64,000 nt of DNA from Tritrichomonas musculus (lineage: Eukaryota; Parabasalia; Tritrichomonadida; Tritrichomonadidae): the NCBI GenBank assembly GCA_039105265.1, contig JAPFFF010000030.1, forward strand, positions 310,001 through 374,000, written 5' to 3'. The first letter of the stretch is position 1, and each line of letters starts with the position of its first letter. Below the pieces are notes generated by a model. The model searched no databases and was not told the DNA's origin. It saw nothing but the letters and a program-made list of their open reading frames with translations. Shown piece by piece: positions 20,361 to 28,890 of this stretch. Both the position numbers and the translations under genes were made by a program.

Positions 20361-21446
20361 TTAAATTCGTTTTGTATTTATATTCATCTCTGTGTTCTTC
20401 AAAATAAAATCGACAATTTGGTAATAATCATATTTGCAAAAATCAAAGAAAAGATCTGATTTAGACTCAACTTCAAAATCATCAATTTCACTCAACTTTT
20501 CAAAATTATAAAACTGAAGATTGAACAACAACAAATTATCTTTCTCATTTTGTAAATATTTATCATGAATATAATTCATTATTTCAATATGATTGCATTT
20601 GATTGACTCTTTATAGCATTCAACATAACTGTTTTTCGGTGGCTCAACTTGATTTTCTTCGAGCAAATGAATCATTTCAACATTGTCGCCATGAATTGAA
20701 TACAGCCACAAAATCGGCCTAACATCAACCTTATTCAACAATAAATATTTGAAGATTTCAATTGATCCGAAGAATGCTGAATATTCAATTAATGTCGGAT
20801 TCGTCTTTATTAAAATTGAATTTGTTTCATAAATTGACGGTTTGATCGTTGTTTCTGAAAGAGATAAATGATTTTCGTTGACATATCTAACAAATTCGTC
20901 TTTTGAGTCGTTTCTAATTATTTGACAAAGATTGTCATCATTTTCACCAATTCTTCTCTTTTGTTCAAAAGTTTCTTCTTTTTCTTTTTTGTCATGAAAA
21001 AAGGCTTCGAATTCAGTCATTAAATATTGTGGATAATCCTTCTCTTTGTAACTGTCACTGCTGATTACATAGTAAATATAGATGCCCGGAATTACTATTT
21101 TTTCTTCAAAAAGGAAAAGCAGTATTCGCTTGTTGTTCTTGAAAATATCAAATATTTCGAAATTTGTGAAAAAATTCTTGATTTCGCTTTGATAAAAAGT
21201 GAGAATTCTTCCAATCTTGACAAAAAAGTTATGCGTACGATGGTGATTATTTGAGAACTTTGATATTAAATGAAGTAATAATTTTAATTCTTTAGGATTG
21301 GATGATATTTTTTGACTATTATTATAATATATTAATTTTTGAAAATTATCTTCTTCAAATTCTTCATTTTTTAGAAATTCATGAATAATATTTTGGATTG
21401 GTTTCATTTTGTAAATTAATTCATGAATAAATTTATTTGTTTCCAT
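20361..21446 (-). CDS. DUF3447/ankyrin-type protein, N-terminal exon-like part
   Basis: The 361-residue ORF starts at ATG 21446. It matches the DUF3447 ankyrin-related cassette shared with the genes at 26068 and 57694: NNHHR..NFF, GENDDNLCQIIRND (a GQND.. motif in the paralogues), LIEYSAFFGSIEIF.YL, LWLYSIHG.N.EMIHLLEE and ESIKCNHIEI. It ends within an ankyrin repeat at MNIN plus four residues, the exact boundary at which the isolated modules 1 to 8 downstream also end. I infer that it is the 5' part of one gene running to 15503. Whether the spacers are removed from the RNA or the gene is decaying cannot be seen from DNA. As annotated, it would be a truncated protein that could still fold as an ankyrin-like domain. 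Confidence 0.75.
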   Translation of the reverse strand: METNKFIHELIYKMKPIQNIIHEFLKNEEFEEDNFQKLIYYNNSQKISSNPKELKLLLHLISKFSNNHHRTHNFFVKIGRILTFYQSEIKNFFTNFEIFDIFKNNKRILLFLFEEKIVIPGIYIYYVISSDSYKEKDYPQYLMTEFEAFFHDKKEKEETFEQKRRIGENDDNLCQIIRNDSKDEFVRYVNENHLSLSETTIKPSIYETNSILIKTNPTLIEYSAFFGSIEIFKYLLLNKVDVRPILWLYSIHGDNVEMIHLLEENQVEPPKNSYVECYKESIKCNHIEIMNYIHDKYLQNEKDNLLLFNLQFYNFEKLSEIDDFEVESKSDLFFDFCKYDYYQIVDFILKNTEMNINTKRI

Positions 21447-21848
21447 GTGATAAAAAAAAATATAATATATTCATTTCACATGTCATTATTCAATAAGTTG
21501 GATAATGGTAAATGCTTTCAAAACATGATGGTGCAAAATGGCAGAAACGTCGAATTTTAATCCAAATTTGAAATGACTCAATTTGTCCAAAAATTTTTAT
21601 CCAAATGATTTTAAGCTTTTCATGTTCATTTATTGAGTCAATATCAAGGAATGAGGTAATTTTGATATCATTCAGGTTTGATTTATTTGAGAATATTGAG
21701 AATAGTTGCATGTTTGTTGCTTCATTTGGTAAATATAATTGTATCAAATTATATTCAAAAAAAGTTAAAATGAAATGATCTGGAATACTCAATAAAAAAA
21801 TGAATAAAATGAAATATTTTGATTTTTAATCAAAATGGTTGTATTTTT
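21447..21848. other. Intergenic region with a doubtful ORF and a dispersed motif copy
   Basis: A minus-strand frame is open at 21490-21792 but has no ATG until its 28th codon, and I do not recognise it. A 50-bp sequence around 21500-21550 (plus strand GGTGCAAAATGGCAGAAACG) recurs near 23460-23510, and more loosely near 26020. Confidence 0.4.
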
Positions 21849-23132
21849 TTATTGATAATTAAAAGTAGAAAAGCTGTCTTCTATTCCACTGACATAAGCT
21901 GGATATTCAATTGGAATATCAGAGATTTGAATGATTAGATTATGAAGAAAATTGTTGTTTTCCTGTACAGCAGACCTTTCTTCCGAGTCTTCTGAATTAC
22001 CAAAGCCAATTACATCTTGGCATTGTGAAGTCCATATTGATTTAACATATTCTCGATTAATTTGAAAAACAGTCCAATTCGAATTTGTTACATATTTAAA
22101 ATAAGCAAATCGGCCTTCATTTATAATATATGTGAAAATGTTAGGCTTGGTGTTTGTATTGCATTTTGAGCTTTCAACATTTATGCAACCACATTTACTT
22201 TTCTTTTCTATTTTTTTGATTAATGAAATGAAGATTTTTTCCAATTCTTCATCATTATTCTCAAAAAGAACGTTTTCTTTTTCAGTTTCATCAAGGAAAT
22301 CTCTTAACTCGCGAGTTTCATTGAGATCAGGAGCTACCATAGTTGCTGCAAGAAACCAATAAAAGCATACTTTTTTTGCTGATTCTTTTATTAGCCATTT
22401 AATTTTATCTTCTTGTAATATTAAAAGAAAGTCTTCATACATATTTTCTTCACCATTTTCTTCATGATTTTGTTGTTTAAAAAGAGGAAACTTTTTTGTA
22501 AAAGTTACTTGGTAACTTTCATCATAAAACTTTTGTAATGAATCTTTATGTCTATATATCTCTCTGTATATGACGTTGAGGAAGTTGAAAATTTTTATAG
22601 AAGACTCACCAAATTCAAATTGATCAAAAATCTTCGAATCAATTTTAATATCATCCATATTTTCATCATTGTCATCATCATCATAATTAATGTCCGAAAC
22701 AGGATTATTGAATAATTCTGGAAGTTCCAAATCTTCGCAATTTTTTGAATAAAAATATAAAATGGCATATACCATCCATCCTTTTTTATCCTCAGGTGTG
22801 AGATCTAGAAACAAAGTTTCAATATCAAAGAAATAATGAAAGTATCCACTTAATTCAACATTTTGTGCAACTAGAGAAAAATCTGAATTAAGAAATATAG
22901 GCATACTATCCATATCAATTTTTCTAAAAAAGTCATTTTCAGAAACAGTTGTTAAAAATCCAAGTTCTCCTCTATGGCATAATGTTTGATTCATGAATTC
23001 AGCACATCTCAATTGAAATTTAACAGAAAATGATCCCAATGAAATTATATGACACATAATCACGTATGATTCATTGAGGAAAAGATAAAAAGAATCTTCA
23101 TCAACAATACCTAATTGATTACTTTTTACCAT
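21849..23132 (-). CDS. Hypothetical protein, 427 aa
   Basis: I do not recognise this family. The protein starts at ATG 23132. It has an acidic stretch (DDDDNDENMDD) around residues 148-160, a helical middle part, and several cysteines (KCGCINVESSKC) near 310. No signal peptide or clear membrane span is seen. The frame continues upstream past one TGA into a further 75-codon open stretch (next entry), so this start may not be the original one. Codon use matches its neighbours. Confidence 0.6.
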   Translation of the reverse strand: MVKSNQLGIVDEDSFYLFLNESYVIMCHIISLGSFSVKFQLRCAEFMNQTLCHRGELGFLTTVSENDFFRKIDMDSMPIFLNSDFSLVAQNVELSGYFHYFFDIETLFLDLTPEDKKGWMVYAILYFYSKNCEDLELPELFNNPVSDINYDDDDNDENMDDIKIDSKIFDQFEFGESSIKIFNFLNVIYREIYRHKDSLQKFYDESYQVTFTKKFPLFKQQNHEENGEENMYEDFLLILQEDKIKWLIKESAKKVCFYWFLAATMVAPDLNETRELRDFLDETEKENVLFENNDEELEKIFISLIKKIEKKSKCGCINVESSKCNTNTKPNIFTYIINEGRFAYFKYVTNSNWTVFQINREYVKSIWTSQCQDVIGFGNSEDSEERSAVQENNNFLHNLIIQISDIPIEYPAYVSGIEDSFSTFNYQ

Positions 23133-23147
23133 TTCATATAAATTGTT

Positions 23148-23375
23148 TCAAAATGAGTTTAAATGTGAATAATAAACAATTGATTCAACGAATTTATATT
23201 TAATGCTCGGTTTTTCTTTTGGAAAATCCCAGAAAATATTGCTTTTTGGCGGTGATGGCATTGGGAAATAATAAATCAATTTGACAAAATTAATTGAAGC
23301 ACCAGTAATCAAAGACCAGAAAAATGGGAAGTAAAAATTAATATTCAATGGAATAATAAGCATTCTAAGGTACAT
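23148..23375 (-). CDS. Possible 5' part of the gene at 21849, ends at TGA in the same frame
   Basis: The ATG at 23375 opens 75 codons, hydrophobic at first (about residues 6-35) and then PMPSPPKSNIFWDFPKEKPS. It ends at TGA 23148-23150. Five codons later, in the same frame, comes the ATG of the 427-residue ORF. It may be one gene with a nonsense codon, or just chance upstream coding potential; there is no family match to decide. Confidence 0.35.
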   Translation of the reverse strand: MYLRMLIIPLNINFYFPFFWSLITGASINFVKLIYYFPMPSPPKSNIFWDFPKEKPSIKYKFVESIVYYSHLNSF

Positions 23376-23502
23376 TAGCAAGGTCTTTAATTTAATTAAA
23401 TAAATGCCATATATTATTTTTTGGCCCCTTTAAAAAATTCAAAAGTTCAATAGGTTTATTCCGACATTCAAATCAAGAAGGTGCAAAATGGCAGGGAAGT
23501 CG

Positions 23503-23886
23503 ATTTTTATTTGGCTCATAACAAATGACATTCAATTTTTTCTGAGGTAACGAGTTTTTTTTGACGATTTTGTTTCGTTTGTTGTATTTGGTTTGCATCT
23601 GCGTCGTTTAGTTTGTCGTAATCTTGAAAAAAATGATGAGTATTTCTATTGCTGCTTCGTGTAAGGTTGCTGATTTCGTTTCGTTTGCTCTGTCTTGTTT
23701 GTTTGGATACAATCATAAATGAATTCCTCTTTGCAAATATACAAGAAACATGGTTTTCATCTTTGGTTTTATCTTCTATTCAAAAAATAAACGGTGATTT
23801 TGTATTTTCAATAGTTTATTTTTTATTTTCTAAACTCGTTACCTCAGAAAAAATTGAATGTCATTTGTTATGAGCCATTTTTATTT
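23503..23886. repeat. 10-bp target-site duplication around the MITE
   Basis: ATTTTTATTT occurs at 23503-23512 and again at 23877-23886, directly abutting the two inverted ends. A 10-bp duplication is typical of Mutator-like insertions. Confidence 0.85.
23513..23876. mobile_element. MULE-type MITE, 364 bp, perfect 45-bp inverted ends
   Basis: The left end starts GGCTCATAACAAATGACATT and the right end is its exact complement; 45 bp match without a mismatch by eye (23513-23557 and 23832-23876). The 10-bp direct repeat outside supports a Mutator-like (MULE) origin. It is too short for a transposase, so it is non-autonomous. Perfect ends and perfect target duplication suggest a recent insertion. 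Small ORFs on both strands inside it share the end-derived tail KLVTSEKIECHLL and are not genes. Confidence 0.9.
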
Positions 23887-24201
23887 CAATTTTGAAACCT
23901 TATTTGATGATTTTAATGTCAATGTAGGAGAAGAAAATATTAATATCAAATTATTTTTTTATTTAAAATATTAATTATATATTTTTCCTTTTCTTTTTAA
24001 TAGTTATTTGGATATATATATAAATAATTTTTGAATTAAATAACTTAAAAATAATCTTACAAAAATTGAATATTATTTTTTCAAAAAGTTTTAATAAACA
24101 ATTATATTAAATAAACGATAGAAAACATTATCAATTCTTTTGAAATATATAAAATTATTTCTGAACATAATAAAATAAAATTATTCAGAAATATTTTTAC
24201 T

Positions 24202-24209
24202 TCATTTTT
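24202..24209 (+). promoter_or_regulatory. Initiator-like element
   Basis: TCATTTTT lies 12 bases before ATG 24221. It fits the trichomonad initiator pattern TCA(C/T)T(T/A), known from Trichomonas vaginalis. Confidence 0.45.
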
Positions 24210-24220
24210 TTTTATTTCAG

Positions 24221-24865
24221 ATGAACTCTTCAATTGCACAAAACAATTCAAAATACCAAATTGGACTAAACATACATTTATTGACATTCAAGCTTCCAGA
24301 AAAGCTCATTCATGATTCAGATTCAGTTCGTGTTAGTATCACAACTTTTCCAGAAGAAAATAAACAACACTTTTATGTTAAAGGTAAGAAAATTAATACA
24401 TCAAATCATGTTTTCTCATTAAATATTACAAACAAAACAGATAAAATCGTTATGGTCTTCCGAAAGAAGAACCCTCTTGGCGATGATCCAATCATCGCAT
24501 CAGCCACAATTCATTTAAAGAAATTTACAGAACTTCCAATTGAACAAATCACATGTGGAACTCAAATGACAGATGTTAAAATTTTAGATATTTATTACCC
24601 ACTTCAAAAACAAATTCAAGAAGAACAATCCAAAGAACAAACAAATGGAACAGCTAATAAAAATATGAAACGTAAAGTTCTTGGACAGATGGAAATTCAA
24701 TTATCATTTTCTACACCATATTTGAATTCAAATAAAGAAAAAGCAAATAAGAAAGAAAATAAAAACATCTCAAAGAAAATGAACAAAAGTTATAAACCAA
24801 AGAAGAATGGTAAATACGAACAAATTACAGATGAAAATGGATACATGAATTTTAACTTAATATAA
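24221..24865 (+). CDS. C2-like small protein, copy A1
   Basis: The 214-residue protein starts at ATG 24221. The first 130 residues are beta-rich (GLNIHLLTFKLP..., VRVSITTFPEE, HVFSLNIT.KTDKIVMVFRKK...DDPIIASATI), resembling a C2-type fold, with no clear calcium aspartate set. The tail is lysine- and asparagine-rich (about 165-205). It is a paralogue of the next gene and nearly identical to the minus-strand copy at 47717 (5 substitutions in 214 by eye). The function is unknown; a membrane- or partner-binding adaptor would fit the fold. Confidence 0.75.
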   Translation: MNSSIAQNNSKYQIGLNIHLLTFKLPEKLIHDSDSVRVSITTFPEENKQHFYVKGKKINTSNHVFSLNITNKTDKIVMVFRKKNPLGDDPIIASATIHLKKFTELPIEQITCGTQMTDVKILDIYYPLQKQIQEEQSKEQTNGTANKNMKRKVLGQMEIQLSFSTPYLNSNKEKANKKENKNISKKMNKSYKPKKNGKYEQITDENGYMNFNLI

Positions 24866-25181
24866 ACTTATTTTATATACCATGAATATTTACTTTATAT
24901 ATTATTAATAAATAGTGCCTTTTATTATTTCATTATTTATTATTTTCCAATATTTTTTTATTTTCTTTTTTCTAAAAATTATTTTATTTATTTTTTATTT
25001 TAAATCACAGAATATTTGACAGTACATACAAATAATGAATACTTTACAAAATAATAAATACACAAAAACATAAAATAAAACAAATAAAGAATAATATTGA
25101 AGTATTTATGCAAATAAATAAATAAAATAAATATTGAAAAATTGAATTCAAAGTATAAAAACGAATTCACATAATATCACA

Positions 25182-25190
25182 TCATTTTTA
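25182..25190 (+). promoter_or_regulatory. Initiator-like element
   Basis: TCATTTTTA lies 6 bases before ATG 25196. The same element stands before the inverted copy of this gene. Confidence 0.5.
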
Positions 25191-25195
25191 ATAAA

Positions 25196-25741
25196 ATGCT
25201 CTGCTTAAACATCCAAATGCAATCATTTGAACTCAAGAAAGGAATTGTTCAAGACAATGACACTCTCCGTGTTAGTGTTACAACACTCCCAGGTGAACAA
25301 AAACAAGCATTCTCCTTTGAAGCCAAAAAGATGCAAACCACATGCCCATTCTTCTCAGTTAAGATCGATGAAAAGACAGAAAAGATCTTAATTGTTATGA
25401 GGAAGAAAAGTTTCTCACAGAAGGATCCAATTATTGCATCTACCGTCATTCAAAGTAACCAAATTCCAATGAATTTCAACGACATGGCAAACACCGAAAT
25501 GAAAACAATCAACCTTTTAGAGCCAGTTCAACATTCAGGCAAGAAAAACACAAACCGTAAAGTCATTGGCAAGTTTAATATTCAATTCTCATTAACACAA
25601 GAATTGCCATTCAACAGCAATAATACGATTAAAACAACAAACAAGAAGAGGAATGGCAAAGGATATGCCAAGATGGATTCATTTTTGGACAATGAAAACG
25701 ATACTAATAACTATCTCTTCACTGACCTCATCACTAATTAA
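25196..25741 (+). CDS. C2-like small protein, copy A2
   Basis: The 181-residue protein starts at ATG 25196 and has the same layout as the gene at 24221: LNIQMQSFELKKG, LRVSVTTLPGE, FFSVKI.EKTEKILIVMRKK, DPIIAST and a RKVIGKFNIQFSL strand. It lacks the long lysine-rich tail. It differs from its inverted duplicate (46841-47386) at about 12 of 181 residues, more than the A1/B1 pair does. The tandem A1-A2 order with about 330 bases between suggests an old tandem duplication, followed by a recent inverted copy of both. Confidence 0.75.
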   Translation: MLCLNIQMQSFELKKGIVQDNDTLRVSVTTLPGEQKQAFSFEAKKMQTTCPFFSVKIDEKTEKILIVMRKKSFSQKDPIIASTVIQSNQIPMNFNDMANTEMKTINLLEPVQHSGKKNTNRKVIGKFNIQFSLTQELPFNSNNTIKTTNKKRNGKGYAKMDSFLDNENDTNNYLFTDLITN

Positions 25742-26067
25742 TTAACCAAAACTCATATATTATATATATCTATCATGATAATACAATAGAATAAATTATA
25801 GATTCGCCATATATAATTTTATTTTTTTTTTTTTTATGTAATATGATTTATATGAAAGTTATTTACAAATCATTAGGAGTTGAATAATTCTATGAACAAC
25901 TGGGCTATTAATATACTGTTATAATCTGTGTAAATCGATTATTTGGATTAGGGAACTGTTTCTAGATTATTGTGCTATATGAAATTTTAAAAATACTTTT
26001 TGACAGCCTCATAGGTCAAAGTTAGGTGAAAAAAATGGCAGGGAGGTTTGTACCCTTTAGTAGATAA
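25742..26067. other. Intergenic region before the DUF3447-pseudokinase gene
   Basis: It holds the end of the duplicated block, a T run near 25825 and, close to the next start, a GGTGAAAAAAATGGCAGGGAGG copy of the dispersed motif also seen near 23480 and 21513. Confidence 0.5.
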
Positions 26068-28044
26068 ATGAGTATCGAAGAAATCATAGGGTACAACAAA
26101 AAAATTCAAAATGAGCTTCTCCAATTCATTGATAGCGAAGATGACGACGATAAATGCTTTAAGATTTTAAGTCAAACGTTAAGTCAAGTAGATTTTTCTA
26201 ATGATGAAGATAATTTCCAATATTTTATTAATTTATTACGAAACATTTCTGATAACCATTATCGCCCTCCGAATTTTTTCACGAAATTAGAAAAAATTTT
26301 TCTACTTTTGAAAGATGATATTAATAAAAAGGATTATAGTAAAAAAATTTTTATTACATTCAGATGTAATATGCGAACCCTGCTATCGTTAATTAAAGAA
26401 AATATAATTGAAATGACATCTTTAGATTTTTTCGACTGGGATAAAAATATGATTCAATATTTTTTACCTGAAGTCAAAGAATTTGTTGAAAAAAGCAAGA
26501 ATAGTCATTCTCCTTTTTCGAAAGAAGAAGAAGAAAAATTACTCCAGCAAATATCCGTTGATCTTCCCGCCAATTTTTATGAAAATCGAAATAACGGCCA
26601 AAACGATAGCTATATTTGCACGTTAATTCGAAATGACTTAATTGATGACTTTATCACATATATGCACAAAACCAACACTTCAGTTGACAGTAAGATCACT
26701 TCATCGGATTTTGAAACGAATTCTTTTTTGAAAGAAAACAAGCCAAGTTTAATTGAATATTCAGCATTTTTCGGTTCTATTCAAATATTTCAATACTTAC
26801 GAATAAACAATGCCACAATGGACCCAGACTTGTGGTTATATGCTATTCATGGTCGTAATGCTGAAATAATTCATCTTCTTGAAGAATTTCATGTTTTTCA
26901 TTCAAAAAGTTGTCTCAAAGAATCGATTAAATGTCATCACAATGAAATTGCGAGGTACCTAAAAGACAACTTGCAAAATGAAAAAGGTAATGAAATTGAA
27001 TTTGCGTTAGAATTTTCTAATTACGAATTCTTTCCTAATGATTTTGCAAATGCGAAATCAATCTTTTTCTATTTGATTAGATTCGAATATTTTCATCTTG
27101 CAAAGCTTGTTCTTGAGAGTCTTAATATTGAAGCAAAGGTAATTTTTAACATGAATGATTTTGAAGATAAGAGTCGAGACTATAGAATGTTTTCTAATAA
27201 CAAGGTTTTAATGAGTAAGAACACAAGAAAATATTATTTTTTAAAAATAATAAAAAAAAGACTTAATGAATATGATCTTGAAAGACTTGATATTTATCTT
27301 AAAGATAGATATCCATCACTTTTAAATTTGAAAGGATATTCGATAGGTAATAGGTTACGTCAAAACCTTTTGTTTGATTTATGTGAAAAAGGTACTTTGG
27401 AAAACTATTTGACTAAGTCTAAAAAATATCATAAAGAAGAAGAAAATTTAAAATTAGGAACAGAAGATTATATTATAATTCTTGGTATTGCATTTGGATT
27501 AAATCACCTTCACCAAAAAAATATTGTTGTCCAATTTTTGAATCCCAATTATATTTTAATTGATGCAAATTGTTATCCACATTTAACTAAATATTTAAAG
27601 AAAATGAGTGACAATTTTATTCGAGGTAGATCTGAAACAAGTGCTATTGATATTTGTTTTTTTGCACCAGAAGTTATAATAGATTTTGCGGAATTTGCTC
27701 ATTCTCCACCTACAAATGTTTATTCTTTTGCAATGATTATTTATTATATATTGACTAGGGAAATGATATTTGATTATCATATGGGAGAAGTTGCTTTAAT
27801 TGAATGTCTTTTAGATGAAAATTTTGTGCCTAAAGCTGCTTTAATTAAAAATGAAACAGTCGCTGGCTTCATTGAAAAATGCATTGATAAAGATCCTTCA
27901 AAGAGAATGTCATTAAGTGAAATGATTGATTTCATTACAAGTCAAGAATTCTGTTCATATTTCGATTCAATTGATAATGAAGCAGTCAAGGTATACTTGG
28001 ACCTTTTTGGTGATGAATTTAATAATTTGAAACTTAAGTTTTAA
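26068..28044 (+). CDS. DUF3447 - pseudokinase fusion
   Basis: The 658-residue protein starts at ATG 26068. Residues 1 to about 365 are the DUF3447/ankyrin cassette (DNHYRPPNFFTK, GQNDSYICTLIRNDLIDDF, LIEYSAFFGSIQIFQYL, LWLYAIHGRNAEIIHLLEE, ESIKCHHNEIA). The second half is kinase-like: FDLCEKGTLENYL hinge, ILGIAFGLNHLHQKNI, then VQFLNPNYILID where HRDLKPEN should be, LTKYL for DFG, FFAPEV for APE, and VAGFIEKCIDKDPSKRMSLSEM for the C-lobe end. No glycine loop is visible. It is therefore a predicted inactive kinase that would bind partners rather than phosphorylate. The same N-terminal cassette elsewhere in the window carries ankyrin repeats or BspA repeats instead. Confidence 0.85.
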   Translation: MSIEEIIGYNKKIQNELLQFIDSEDDDDKCFKILSQTLSQVDFSNDEDNFQYFINLLRNISDNHYRPPNFFTKLEKIFLLLKDDINKKDYSKKIFITFRCNMRTLLSLIKENIIEMTSLDFFDWDKNMIQYFLPEVKEFVEKSKNSHSPFSKEEEEKLLQQISVDLPANFYENRNNGQNDSYICTLIRNDLIDDFITYMHKTNTSVDSKITSSDFETNSFLKENKPSLIEYSAFFGSIQIFQYLRINNATMDPDLWLYAIHGRNAEIIHLLEEFHVFHSKSCLKESIKCHHNEIARYLKDNLQNEKGNEIEFALEFSNYEFFPNDFANAKSIFFYLIRFEYFHLAKLVLESLNIEAKVIFNMNDFEDKSRDYRMFSNNKVLMSKNTRKYYFLKIIKKRLNEYDLERLDIYLKDRYPSLLNLKGYSIGNRLRQNLLFDLCEKGTLENYLTKSKKYHKEEENLKLGTEDYIIILGIAFGLNHLHQKNIVVQFLNPNYILIDANCYPHLTKYLKKMSDNFIRGRSETSAIDICFFAPEVIIDFAEFAHSPPTNVYSFAMIIYYILTREMIFDYHMGEVALIECLLDENFVPKAALIKNETVAGFIEKCIDKDPSKRMSLSEMIDFITSQEFCSYFDSIDNEAVKVYLDLFGDEFNNLKLKF

Positions 28045-28890
28045 TCTTTTAATAAAAACAATTAAAACAAAAATTATTAAATTTATATAATAAGTATATG
28101 AATATATAAAACCAAAAAAATATTTTTTTTTAATGAGTTTATTTTTGGGGAATACTTATCGATCCCAGACTTATCGGTCCCGGAGGTTAAGGTTAATATT
28201 GACATTGTATCGTACATCAAAAAAAAAAGTTTGATATTTTTTGCACTTTTGCAAATCTAATGTTTTTCATCAAATTTAAAACTGATGTTTTTCATAAAAT
28301 TCAAATATGATATTTTGCATAAAATTTGAATATGCCGATGATTTTTTTGGTTGAAATGATAATTCATATAAAAATAACCAATGACTTCTACTTCACATCA
28401 AAGATATCCCATGATAAAAGCTTTCATATATCCCGAAATGCTTCACTGACATCACCTAAAAAAAATATCATCACAAGCGTCAGCAGTCAGAATCAGAAGA
28501 ATTTAAAATACTCATGATTTTCATTGATTTCATTATTTATGTATATACATAAACCAAACATGTGAAAAAAAAAGAATGAAAAAAGAAAATATTTAACTCA
28601 AAAATTGAGAAATCTTATAACATTGCTATTCATCTAATCATTTCTTTTTTATTTCATCCAGTAATTTTGAAACGCCTAAATGATTAAAAGGCAATGATTA
28701 AAATAAATACAAATGAATATAGTTCTCTTGAATCAGAGTTGTTAAAAGTATATTCTTTAAAAAATATTTAAACTTTTGATGATATTTTAAGTGAAAGTCA
28801 TTATTTAATTTTTATGATTTATTAATATAAAAATAGATATGAAAAAAATTAGTCAATATCTTTCGATAATTAAGTATTTTATATTTAAAG
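28045..28890. other. Intergenic region with short repeats
   Basis: Between convergent genes. It has two ACTTATCG(A/G)TCCC copies near 28155-28181 and three or four loose copies of a GATGTTTTTCATAAAATT-like unit at 28230-28330. A 63-codon ORF at 28326-28517 is unsupported. I see no RNA gene. Confidence 0.45.

Larger units (their letters stand above)
23908..25840. repeat. Segmental duplication copy A (inverted partner at 46740-48668)
   Basis: The two-gene cassette plus about 300 bases upstream and the 3' AT tract is matched in reverse orientation by 46740-48668. Similarity starts near TGATGATTTTAATG and ends in an A/T homopolymer next to the stem-like TATCATGATA region. Non-coding parts match nearly as well as coding parts, so the copy is young. 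Confidence 0.92.

Noticed and set aside
24202-24220. ATTTCAG just before ATG 24221 as a 3' splice site
   Set aside because: It occurs at the start codon with no upstream exon or donor; better read as part of the 5' leader.
28150-28200. Telomere-like or terminal-repeat sequence (ACTTATCGATCCC)
   Set aside because: Only two unequal copies and no inverted partner within the window.
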